Shown: positions 1-7,235 of the stretch, piece by piece | Numbering within the stretch: position 1 is the stretch's first letter | Layout: each line of letters begins with the position of its first letter | Assembly (NCBI GenBank): GCA_964368075.1 | Contig: CAYJAD010000007.1 | Coordinates: 1 to 64,000 of the forward strand | Source: CAYJAD01 sp964368075 | GTDB lineage: Bacteria > Desulfobacterota > Desulfovibrionia > Desulfovibrionales > Desulfovibrionaceae | Direction of reading: 5' to 3' | DNA length: 64,000 nt | Translations under genes and position numbers: made by a program | Notes under the pieces: model-generated | Told to the model about the DNA's origin: nothing | What the model saw: only the letters and a program-made list of their open reading frames with translations | Databases searched by the model: none

Positions 1-332
1 CTTGCGGCGCTTGTACCTACATTTGCCCCACCTGCTATTGCTTTAACATCACCGACGAAGGCGATGGATTGTGCGAAGAAGGCGGCAGAAGATTGCGTAC
101 ATGGGACAATTGCATGGCCTCACACTTTACGCGTGAAGCTAGCGGGCATAACCCACGCACTTTAAAAGCTTTCCGTATGCGCAACCGCGTTTCGCATAAG
201 TTTAGCAATTATCCTACGGTATGGGCAGACAACTTTTCCTGTAATGGTTGTGGACGTTGCATTAGTCAGTGTCCGGTGCATCTTGATATACGTTTTATTG
301 TGTTGGCTTCCATAGCCACCGCCAAGGCGTAA
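1..332 (+). CDS. Fe-S subunit of an Flx/sulfhydrogenase-type oxidoreductase (C-terminal part)
   Basis: The 5' end lies outside the window; the reading frame begins at base 3 and 109 residues are visible. Two ferredoxin-like cysteine groups are seen: one at the window edge (CGACTYICPTC) and a classic CxxCxxCxxxCP at visible residues 80-91. Between them is a GHNPR segment and an Arg-rich stretch. This resembles the beta/Fe-S subunits of sulfhydrogenase, AsrA and the FlxB protein of Desulfovibrio Flx-Hdr complexes, which pass electrons between a flavin NAD(P)H subunit and a partner. The FAD/NAD protein 11 bases downstream supports that reading. Without the upstream genes I cannot tell Flx-Hdr from a sulfhydrogenase-like complex. 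The family call is fairly secure; the complex is inferred. Confidence 0.75.
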   Translation, partial: CGACTYICPTCYCFNITDEGDGLCEEGGRRLRTWDNCMASHFTREASGHNPRTLKAFRMRNRVSHKFSNYPTVWADNFSCNGCGRCISQCPVHLDIRFIVLASIATAKA

Positions 333-343
333 GGGAGGGGAGC

Positions 344-1693
344 ATGAGCACAAAGAAAACCACTGGTACTACAAAGAGGGCAACACGCAGCAAAAAGCCT
401 GCGGCGGCAAAAACGGCTACAGTAAAACAAGACGTGGCAAAGCCTTCCCCTGTGGAAGAGGCTGCTCAAGCTCCTGCACAAGCCACCGTACAAGGCTCGG
501 AACAAGTGAAGACTGCGGCGGCGCAGTCTGCGTTACCTCAAAGCGAAATAACACCACCAGCCAAAGCTTCTGCCATAACTCCGGCTGTAAAAGAAGCTCA
601 GACGCCCGTGGTCACAGAAAAGGCTACACCTGCGGTGAAAGAAAATAAAACACCTGCAGTAAAAAGTGCTCGCGCACCTGCGGTGAAAAGTGCTTCAGCA
701 CCTGCCGTAAAAGAAAAAGCCGAAGTTGTTATTAAAGAGAGCGCAGAAATGGTTGTAAAAGAAAACGCCGAAGTGCCTGCCGTGAAAGAAAAAGCTGCTG
801 TGCCAGCTAAAAAGGAAGAAGCTCAGGTGTCTAAAAAAGAAACAACGTTTACTCCCATCAATTTAGGGCCAAACCCCTATTTGCCCCATGTGGCTACTGT
901 CTTAGAAGTGGTGGAAGAAACTCATAATATCAAGACCTTCCGTGTTGTCATTGACGATGCTGAAGTTATGCGTAATTTTACTTTTGAGGCCGGACAAGTG
1001 GGTCAACTTTCGCTCTTTGGAGCAGGTGAATCCACCTTTGTTATCAACAGTCCACCATCTAACAAAGAATATTTGCAATTTTCTGTCATGCGCACTGGCG
1101 AAGTGACGGAAGCATTGCACAAGCTTTCTGCCGGTGACAAAGTGGGCGTGCGCGCCCCCCTTGGCAAACCCTTCCCTAGGGAACAGTGGAAAGGCAAAGA
1201 TATTTTCTTTGTAGGCGGCGGCATTGGTATGGCTCCCATTCGTACTATCATGCTTGATGTGCTAGAGCATAAAGCAGATTACGGCAAAGTAAGCCTGTTA
1301 TATGGCGCACGTAGCCCTAAGGATATGGCTTTTAGCTACGAATTGGAAAGCTGGCAAAACAACCCTGATTTGGACTGTCACCTTACCATTGACAGCCCCT
1401 GTGAAGGTTGGGAATGTCTGGTTGGGCTCATACCTAATATTTTAACAGAAATTAACCCAGATCCTAAGAAAACCATCGTGGTACTCTGTGGTCCGCCCAT
1501 TATGATTAAATTCACTGTGCAGGCTCTTGAAAAAATGAACTTCCCCGATGAAAGTATCATTACCACTTTGGAAAAACGCATGAAATGCGGCATTGGTATT
1601 TGCGGTCGTTGCAATATTGGTAGTGAATACGTTTGCGTGGATGGCCCAGTCTATTCTTGGGCGCAATTGAAACAGTTACCCCCTGAATTATAA
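344..1693 (+). CDS. FAD/NAD(P)-binding oxidoreductase subunit with long Ala/Lys/Pro-rich N-terminal extension
   Basis: Cytoplasmic flavoprotein of the ferredoxin-NADP reductase type, similar to sulfhydrogenase gamma, AsrB and FlxA; it would move electrons between NAD(P)H and the Fe-S subunit encoded just upstream. A strong GGGAGGGG ribosome site precedes the ATG. Residues about 175-280 form the FAD barrel, the glycine-rich GGGIGMAP at about 290-298 starts the NAD domain, and four cysteines (C415, C420, C423, C431) form the C-terminal [2Fe-2S] site known from PyrK/HydG-type proteins. The oddity is residues 1 to about 168: low complexity, rich in Ala, Lys, Pro, Val and Glu, with tandem PAVKE/PAVKS units. 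Typical members are about 280 residues and lack it. It is in frame with a good start, so probably translated. Its function is unknown. Confidence 0.85.
   Translation: MSTKKTTGTTKRATRSKKPAAAKTATVKQDVAKPSPVEEAAQAPAQATVQGSEQVKTAAAQSALPQSEITPPAKASAITPAVKEAQTPVVTEKATPAVKENKTPAVKSARAPAVKSASAPAVKEKAEVVIKESAEMVVKENAEVPAVKEKAAVPAKKEEAQVSKKETTFTPINLGPNPYLPHVATVLEVVEETHNIKTFRVVIDDAEVMRNFTFEAGQVGQLSLFGAGESTFVINSPPSNKEYLQFSVMRTGEVTEALHKLSAGDKVGVRAPLGKPFPREQWKGKDIFFVGGGIGMAPIRTIMLDVLEHKADYGKVSLLYGARSPKDMAFSYELESWQNNPDLDCHLTIDSPCEGWECLVGLIPNILTEINPDPKKTIVVLCGPPIMIKFTVQALEKMNFPDESIITTLEKRMKCGIGICGRCNIGSEYVCVDGPVYSWAQLKQLPPEL
626..720 (+). repeat. Short tandem coding repeats (PAVK units)
   Basis: Imperfect units of about 27-30 bases built on CACCTGCGGTGAAA (variants CACCTGCAGTAAAA and CACCTGCCGTAAAA) recur through this part of the flavoprotein gene and encode TPAVKE/APAVKS repeats. 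They lie in the atypical N-terminal extension. Confidence 0.7.
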
Positions 1694-1730
1694 AATTCAC
1701 TTAGATTTTTTTTAATCTTACATAAAATTA

Positions 1731-1767
1731 AAAGAGCATGCCTCATACCAAGGCTTGCTCTTTTTTT
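1731..1767 (+). terminator. Intrinsic terminator after the flavoprotein gene
   Basis: Stem AAAGAGCA-T-GCCT pairs with AGGC-T-TGCTCTTT (one T/T mismatch) around a short loop and runs into seven T residues. It closes the Fe-S/flavoprotein operon. Confidence 0.85.
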
Positions 1768-1977
1768 GTAACCCTGCTCCAAAAGTTTAAGACTAATTCT
1801 TTACAATTTTTTTTAACTATTTTATTATGTTGTTAGCTAATATTTTCTATAGTGTTCGTTATGACAATTTTTTGGCCTAAAGTTGTCCATTAAGAAAGTT
1901 ATGGGACTTTCACTTCATCGTTCATAGTAGATGAGATTGGCAAGTTTTAGAGTCACCCTTTAACCTATGGAGAGCCT

Positions 1978-2544
1978 ATGTCACGTACTCTTTTACTGAA
2001 AAAATATTTGTTTATTTTTTTTATAGCACTAGTCTTTTTAGCTTCAACAAATGCCTTTGCTAAGAACATCGATGATTGCGATTACGACAATACATCTATA
2101 GGTAGCGCAAACATAGAAATAAAAGGGGACAAAGCGCTTATCTCTTATGGAGCAGAAAGTGGGCATAGCAGCTATGCAGAAGTAGATGCTAAAGACCCCC
2201 TTGTTGGTATGGTTAATGAAGCACTAGAAAACACAGAAGAGGATAAAGAATTAGGATATAAGGAAATAGCCATTCTTAACACCTTAAATACTCCCGTTTG
2301 TGCTTATCCTATTGATCAAGGCGTTCGCTTTATCAGTGGATACGTAGAAAAAGATAACTACTATGCAGTAGCTTTATGCTTACCAGAAAGTGGCAGCTGC
2401 TGGCATGAAAAAATCAATAAAAATTCAGCGCTAGGCGGCCAAATACGCCTTTATGGAATAGACAAATTTCCTGCTAATAAGGTGTATAATGTAATTAGCC
2501 ACAACTTTGTAATTATAGAACTCTATGAGTACACCGAAGATTAA
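1978..2544 (+). CDS. Secreted protein of unknown function
   Basis: A 188-residue protein. The N-terminus has a basic start, a long hydrophobic core and a plausible signal peptidase site after AFA at about residue 28, so it should be exported to the periplasm or beyond. The mature part is acidic, with scattered cysteines (about five, including CGSCW-like spacing late in the protein) that could form disulfides. I do not recognise a family. A GGAG-type ribosome site lies just upstream. It stands alone after a terminator, with a HEAT-repeat gene 18 bases downstream that may be co-transcribed. The coding call is supported by the export signal and the clean start; function unknown. Confidence 0.7.
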   Translation: MSRTLLLKKYLFIFFIALVFLASTNAFAKNIDDCDYDNTSIGSANIEIKGDKALISYGAESGHSSYAEVDAKDPLVGMVNEALENTEEDKELGYKEIAILNTLNTPVCAYPIDQGVRFISGYVEKDNYYAVALCLPESGSCWHEKINKNSALGGQIRLYGIDKFPANKVYNVISHNFVIIELYEYTED

Positions 2545-2562
2545 AAATACATAGGAAATATT

Positions 2563-3273
2563 ATGCCCAGACTACGAGAACATAAGAAAATTTTACGCCA
2601 ATGGCTAGAAAGTGATGATTGGCAAAGCCATATCCCCGAAATTCTAGCCATGGATCCCAAAGAAGCCACAGGCCCCTTGCTTTCATTTTTATTGCTCGGT
2701 GAAAACATGACGCATCGAGCAGCATGTGCTCTGGGGCCTTGTATTAATAAGATGTGCAATAGCAAGGCAGAAGACGCGCGTAATATTATGCGCCGCCTCA
2801 TGTGGCATATGAATGAAGAATCCGGCAATATAGGTTGGGGCATTCCTGAAGCTTTTGCCGAAATATTATCGCACAGCGAACAAATGGCAAAAGAATTTCA
2901 CCCCATTTTGCTTTCCTATATTATGGATACAGGGCGTGACGATAATTATTGTGACCATGATATCTTGCGCCGCTCTTGTTACTGGGCTGTGGGGCGTTTT
3001 GCCACATCACGACCTGCTTTGTGCACACGTGTTATACCATGGCTTATGCGCGCCTTGCATAAAGAAAAGGATGCCATTTGCCAAGGCTTGGCTGTGTGGG
3101 CATTGGCGCAATTTCCCAAAGTGCAATTGCCATTGCTAGAAATCTACCCCTTGCTCAAACGTCTTGCCCAAGGGCAAGGAGCCCCTCTTGGCACTATGTG
3201 CCCTGTTTTTGATGGACAAAAAGTGCATATGAAAAGCGTGGAGGAAATTATTACTGCCTCGACTCTATTATAA
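2563..3273 (+). CDS. HEAT-repeat protein, DVU0298-like family
   Basis: A 236-residue cytoplasmic protein made of alpha-helical repeats of the HEAT / DNA-alkylation-repair type. Helical pairs and Trp/Arg-rich stretches run through the whole length, and there is no signal peptide or membrane segment. The N-terminal pattern (a charged helix, then WLESDDW and a PLLSFLL helix) resembles the Desulfovibrio DVU0298 family as I remember it. HEAT repeats usually act as protein-binding scaffolds, so the role here is open. The start has only a modest AGGAAAT site. The gene follows the secreted orphan by 18 bases and ends before a strong terminator. Confidence 0.7.
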   Translation: MPRLREHKKILRQWLESDDWQSHIPEILAMDPKEATGPLLSFLLLGENMTHRAACALGPCINKMCNSKAEDARNIMRRLMWHMNEESGNIGWGIPEAFAEILSHSEQMAKEFHPILLSYIMDTGRDDNYCDHDILRRSCYWAVGRFATSRPALCTRVIPWLMRALHKEKDAICQGLAVWALAQFPKVQLPLLEIYPLLKRLAQGQGAPLGTMCPVFDGQKVHMKSVEEIITASTLL

Positions 3274-3326
3274 AACTAGAGCGCGTTTACATAAAAGCTT
3301 TGGGGTTAAAGCTTATATACTTTTCG

Positions 3327-3366
3327 AGACCTCTGCGCAATGAACTGTGCAGAGGTCTTATTTTTT
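3327..3366 (+). terminator. Intrinsic terminator after the HEAT-repeat gene
   Basis: AGACCTCTGC (3328-3337) pairs with GCAGAGGTCT (3349-3358), followed by TTATTTTTT. The same CCTCTGCGCA stem core recurs at 24539-24573 on the other strand. Confidence 0.85.
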
Positions 3367-3367
3367 G

Positions 3368-3389
3368 AAGGGCTCTGCACAATTATTTT
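3368..3389. repeat. Copy 1 of a 22-bp dispersed sequence
   Basis: AAGGGCTCTGCACAATTATTTT matches 43281-43302 (AAGGGTCCTGCACAATTATTTT) at 20 of 22 positions. Such CTGCACAA motifs occur at the ends of some insertion sequences, but no transposase is near, so a remnant end is only a guess. Confidence 0.5.
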
Positions 3390-3520
3390 CAAACAAATTT
3401 TAAGTACAAATGCAAAATAAAACATAACTAAAAAATTATATATGAAGAACAAAAGGCAAAAAATCTCCACATAATGAATTTGCAGGATTCTTTCTTCATA
3501 GAACTTTAAACTTTAAACAA

Positions 3521-3549
3521 AAAAAACCCCAGCCTAAGCCGGGGTTTTC
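3521..3549 (-). terminator. Terminator of the Fo ATP synthase operon
   Basis: AAAACCCC at 3523-3530 pairs with GGGGTTTT at 3541-3548 around a GCCTAAGC-type loop. Read on the minus strand it ends in a T run, directly downstream of atpE. Confidence 0.85.
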
Positions 3550-3568
3550 AAAAACGCTTGCTTGATAA

Positions 3569-3889
3569 CTAGCCGATGAAGGGGTTAGCAAAGAGCAAGA
3601 TAAAGCTTACAACCAAGGCGTAAATGGCCAAAGATTCGATAAATGCGAAGGCCAAAATCATGGTACCAGTGATTTTACCGCTGGCATCAGGGTTACGAGC
3701 AACGCCTTCACAAGCGCCTTTCAAGCCAAGACCCATACCGATACCACAACCACAAGCAGCAATACCAATACCAAGCACAGAAGCAAGGGAGGTGAAGCTG
3801 ATGGATAAGGGATCGCCTGCTGCAAAAGCAAAGGAAGCCATACCAACAAGAGCCACTGTGTTCAAGGCGATCATCAATAATTTACGCAT
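3569..3889 (-). CDS. atpE: ATP synthase subunit c
   Basis: Subunit c of the Fo rotor: a two-helix hairpin whose ring carries ions through the membrane. The start is set by AAGGAG eight bases before the ATG at 3889; the longer frame upstream has no such site. The 106-residue protein has a cleavable-looking signal segment (residues 1-23, SFAFA), then the glycine-rich first helix, the polar loop ARNP (64-67) and the second helix with the ion-binding E85 in FIESLAIY. The position matching the Na+-ligand Gln of Ilyobacter-type rings is Met52, which favours protons over sodium (inference). It is the last gene of the atpZ-atpI-atpB-atpE operon. F1 genes are not adjacent, as is usual in Desulfovibrio. 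Confidence 0.97.
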   Translation of the reverse strand: MRKLLMIALNTVALVGMASFAFAAGDPLSISFTSLASVLGIGIAACGCGIGMGLGLKGACEGVARNPDASGKITGTMILAFAFIESLAIYALVVSFILLFANPFIG

Positions 3890-3985
3890 GTTAAAACTCC
3901 TTAAATAGTGTATATGTTTGGGTCCGAAGACCATTCCCCACAAAGAATCTTGTTCTTTTTAGCCTCAGAAAAGGCGAGCTAGCTA

Positions 3986-4690
3986 TTAATGCGCGTGCTC
4001 TAAAGAACCCTTAATATAGAACATGGTCAGCATAAAGAATACAAAGGCTTGCATGCTTTTACCCAAGAGGAACAGAGCATAAATGGGCAAGGAGCCCAAT
4101 ATGGGCGCCATAACAAAAGCAAGGATGATAACAATTTCTTCACCGCGAATGTTTCCGAAAAGACGCAAAGAAAGCGACAGAGGACGCGACATATGCGAAA
4201 CTACTTCCAGAGGGAACATGAGCGGAATAAGAGCCTTAGAAGGACCTGTGAAGTGGTTTACATAATGGAAACCCCAACGCTTCATACCAATGAAGTTGTA
4301 ATATACAAAAACTATAAGAGCCATGGAGACCGTGGTATTTAAATTCGCTGTTGGTGCGTCAAATCCCGGCAATAAGCCCATAAGATTTAAGGTGATGATG
4401 TAGATAAAAATAACAGCTAGCAAGGGCACAAACTTTGGCCCATCTTTTTCGCCAAGATTTGTACAGACAAAATCATCAATGGTACCAATGACGGCCTCGA
4501 AGAAATTCTGTAGCTTTCCCGGAACCATGGTAATGTTTTTACGTACGCGATACGCCACGTAAAACAAAAAGGCCATGCCTATCCATGTATAAAATACATG
4601 TTTAAATTCAACCAATTGTCCGCCAATAGTGACATAGTCCATGTCAAAAATGGTGGAGAGTAAGACCGGATGCGGCAATCCACCTGCCAT
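3986..4690 (-). CDS. atpB: ATP synthase subunit a
   Basis: Membrane stator subunit of Fo, providing the half-channels that pass protons to the c-ring. The 234-residue protein has five to six hydrophobic helices. The essential arginine is R176 in SLRLFGN, followed by RGEE, the family signature. An AAGGAG site sits about ten bases before the ATG. It lies between atpI (17 bases upstream) and atpE (about 100 bases downstream) on the same strand. Length and motifs are normal for the family. Confidence 0.97.
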   Translation of the reverse strand: MAGGLPHPVLLSTIFDMDYVTIGGQLVEFKHVFYTWIGMAFLFYVAYRVRKNITMVPGKLQNFFEAVIGTIDDFVCTNLGEKDGPKFVPLLAVIFIYIITLNLMGLLPGFDAPTANLNTTVSMALIVFVYYNFIGMKRWGFHYVNHFTGPSKALIPLMFPLEVVSHMSRPLSLSLRLFGNIRGEEIVIILAFVMAPILGSLPIYALFLLGKSMQAFVFFMLTMFYIKGSLEHAH

Positions 4691-4707
4691 AATACACTCC
4701 TTACTGC

Positions 4708-5151
4708 TTATGCCCGTTGAAAATGAATACGAGCAAAGGTTCCAAGCGCCAAGGCCATACTTGCCGTCACTCCAAAGACAATGACAAGCGCCGAAGCATT
4801 AAATACAACAAAAGCCACATATAAAACCACGGCTGTAACAAGCAGCCTTAAACCTGATCTCATTAACAAGAGGAAAAGCAAACCTCTTGAATACCTTGTA
4901 AGGGAAAAGCCCATTACTTGTCCAGAGATTCCCCAAAAAATATGTGCAAAAATTGCAACACCCAAGGCAAAGGTTACACCGTGTGCCGTCCAAGGCAAGA
5001 CCACAAGCCCTGCCACCGCTGAAAAAAGCACAAAAATAATTTGACTTTTCAACATGCGACGCACCAAGGGGTTTTGAAATCCTCTGCGCCAAAGCCACGC
5101 ATCGACAACATGTACAGAGCGAGAAATAAAGGATTTTTCTTCCTTATACAT
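4708..5151 (-). CDS. atpI: ATP synthase subunit I (AtpI-like)
   Basis: Small membrane protein thought to help assemble the c-ring. I start it at the ATG at 5151 (MYKEEKSF), giving 147 residues. The frame is open further upstream, but that part overlaps the preceding gene in another frame, and the chosen ATG has an AAGAGG site and overlaps the upstream stop by eight bases, the usual coupling. Four hydrophobic segments are visible after a basic N-terminal region. Sequence conservation in AtpI is low, so the assignment rests on the helix pattern and on its position directly before atpB. Confidence 0.85.
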   Translation of the reverse strand: MYKEEKSFISRSVHVVDAWLWRRGFQNPLVRRMLKSQIIFVLFSAVAGLVVLPWTAHGVTFALGVAIFAHIFWGISGQVMGFSLTRYSRGLLFLLLMRSGLRLLVTAVVLYVAFVVFNASALVIVFGVTASMALALGTFARIHFQRA

Positions 5152-5548
5152 GCTTGACCTCTTGCTCTTGTACTTCTTGCGCGGTGCCAAATTGCTTTTG
5201 CTTGTCTTCTTGCAAAGGCGCACAGGCCTTGGCGTCTGTGCCAACTGCATCATCAGCAGAGGCATCTTTCACAGTTATAAGCATGGCGGCTTGTTGAGCC
5301 TCTTTTTCCTTTTGCATTTTACGCAAAAGATGTTGGCTGTCTCTATGCACATTTAAAAAACCTGCCCCAATACCCACAAGAAAAAAAATCAGCTTCATCC
5401 AAGGATCTGTGCCCAGCCATTTATCTAGGCCATAGCCAATGCCAAAACCCACAATGGGGCCGCTGACCATATGCATGCCAATGGTGCCAGCGGTGGCAAA
5501 AACCTCCATGGTTTTACTTCTTTTTTTGACTCTTTCTTGCAAATTCAT
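5144..5548 (-). CDS. atpZ: AtpZ-like F0F1 ATPase accessory protein
   Basis: First gene of the Fo operon, 134 residues from the ATG at 5548. A GTG nine bases further up is possible, but GAGGGTG lies about seven bases from the ATG. Two membrane helices (IVGFGIGYGLDKWLG and the following LIFFLVGIGAGF) match the AtpZ / ATPase gene 1 family, which often precedes atpI and is linked to Mg2+/Ca2+ handling or ring assembly. The last 55 or so residues are a charged, Gln/Lys/Glu-rich cytoplasmic tail that is longer than I expect for the family. Its stop overlaps the atpI start. Confidence 0.8.
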   Translation of the reverse strand: MNLQERVKKRSKTMEVFATAGTIGMHMVSGPIVGFGIGYGLDKWLGTDPWMKLIFFLVGIGAGFLNVHRDSQHLLRKMQKEKEAQQAAMLITVKDASADDAVGTDAKACAPLQEDKQKQFGTAQEVQEQEVKHV

Positions 5549-5714
5549 GCGGTACACCCTCTAGTTTACTATAGAGATTTTGGTCATGCCATGCGCCAAA
5601 ATGCTTGTACCCCATTTCACAAGGCCAGCAAAAAATAGCACAGAGCTGTAATAGCGTCAACATTTTTGTGTTTTTTCTTCACCTTTTTTCGTGTTAGGCC
5701 TAGGCATATTTAGA

Positions 5715-7235
5715 CTACACACTCTCAGGATTTAGATTTTTTTGGAGCAAAACACAGGTCTCCACATGCGCCGTCTGCGGAAAAAAATCTAAAGGCACAA
5801 CTTTTTTTACACCATAAACAGGACGTAACAAAGCAATATCGCGTGCCAATGTAGCAGGGTTACAAGAAATATAAATAATGCTTTCAGCTTGAACATGTAA
5901 AAGCTGTTCTATGATGTCCGCATGTAAGCCCATACGAGGAGGGTCAAGTAAAACCATATGCGGCTGTGGCCACGATTTTATCACATCTTTGGCATCACCG
6001 GCAAAGTATTGGCAATGCGTCATGCCGGCCTTTTGGGCATTTTGCTTAGCCATAGCTATGGCCTTATCGTTAATTTCTACGCCATAGAGGCTAGAACATC
6101 GAGAAGCCAGTGTAAGGCCGGGCGCCCCTACTCCGCAATATACATCCCAAAGACAAGGGGATTGTTGCTCTGAAAGAACCGAATCAGCCATATTTTCTAT
6201 AATATTACATAACTGTGTTGCTGCTTCTGTATTAATTTGAAAAAAGGCACTATGGCCAAAATCATAACGGAAAAAGCCCAGTTTTTCATGCAATACATCA
6301 TTGCCCAAAGTGCAAATTTTTTGTTCCCCTTGTGCAATCATACTTGTTGATCGGCGCTCTTCCAACACAAATCCCGAGAGATGCGTGTGTTTTTGCAATA
6401 AGTCCTGACCCACACGCGTTAAACGCAAGCGGGCATTCTTGCTCGCTGGTGCTGTAATAAGATTTAGTATAATTTGTGGCTTGCCATTTTCTTGTAAGGT
6501 ATGCGCCCGCCGAATAACCGCATGTCGGAGTAAACCCTTTTGCTCTTCATCTTGAGGCAAAGATTTTTTAGCATTGCGACCGCATTCGTGCTTACGCCCC
6601 TTTGTGGCTTGCTGTGTCGGCTCTTGCCATGCGGCAAAGCCGGCTTTATGGCAAAGTTCTTGAAGACTTTGTATAATATCTAAACATTCTTGTGACATAA
6701 GTAAACATTGCGGCACAGAAACCACCTGATGTGAGCCCTTAGATCTAAGTCCCAAAATCAATGCCCCTTTAGATGCTTCCCTACCACCTTGTACAGATTG
6801 GTCAGCAGGAGCATGTGCAAAGGCAAACTCCATTTTATTGCGATAGCCCCACGCTTGCGGCGAAGGTACAATGGTATCCACACAAAGCATTTCTTGTGGC
6901 GATAATTTAGCAATACGGGCCAAAGCTTCCTGCACCATGCGTTCCTTCCAGTAATTCTGCGCTTCGGGCTGTAGAGTTTGCAAAGGGCAACCACCGCAAT
7001 GTTTTGCATGCACACAAGGCGCCACTTGGCTTTGCGGCGCTTCTTTGAGCACGGCAACGCATTGAGCCTCAGCAAAGCTTTTTTTACTCTTGGTAATGCG
7101 TCCCTGCACCACTTGCCCAGGTAAAGCATTTTCCACAAAAAGCACTCGTCCTTGAGGATCATCCGCAAGACGCCCCACGGCACGTCCATCGTGCGACAAA
7201 GAAGTTAATTCTATAGTATGTAATGTATTTTTCAT
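5715..7235 (-). CDS. rlmD: RlmD/TrmA-type RNA uracil-C5 methyltransferase
   Basis: SAM-dependent enzyme that makes 5-methyluridine in RNA, most likely 23S rRNA. The 506 residues carry an N-terminal TRAM RNA-binding domain (about 1-60), a [4Fe-4S] cysteine group C74, C80, C83 (CVHAKHCGGC) plus a later Cys, the SAM-binding WDVYCGVGAPG, the DPPRMG loop and the catalytic SCNPATLARD near the C-terminus. A basic insertion of about 50 residues sits mid-protein. The ATG overlaps the stop of the upstream Sel1-repeat gene by four bases (ATGA), so the two are translationally coupled. Substrate choice (RlmD versus RlmC or TrmA) is inferred from the Fe-S site and TRAM domain. Confidence 0.88.
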   Translation of the reverse strand: MKNTLHTIELTSLSHDGRAVGRLADDPQGRVLFVENALPGQVVQGRITKSKKSFAEAQCVAVLKEAPQSQVAPCVHAKHCGGCPLQTLQPEAQNYWKERMVQEALARIAKLSPQEMLCVDTIVPSPQAWGYRNKMEFAFAHAPADQSVQGGREASKGALILGLRSKGSHQVVSVPQCLLMSQECLDIIQSLQELCHKAGFAAWQEPTQQATKGRKHECGRNAKKSLPQDEEQKGLLRHAVIRRAHTLQENGKPQIILNLITAPASKNARLRLTRVGQDLLQKHTHLSGFVLEERRSTSMIAQGEQKICTLGNDVLHEKLGFFRYDFGHSAFFQINTEAATQLCNIIENMADSVLSEQQSPCLWDVYCGVGAPGLTLASRCSSLYGVEINDKAIAMAKQNAQKAGMTHCQYFAGDAKDVIKSWPQPHMVLLDPPRMGLHADIIEQLLHVQAESIIYISCNPATLARDIALLRPVYGVKKVVPLDFFPQTAHVETCVLLQKNLNPESV

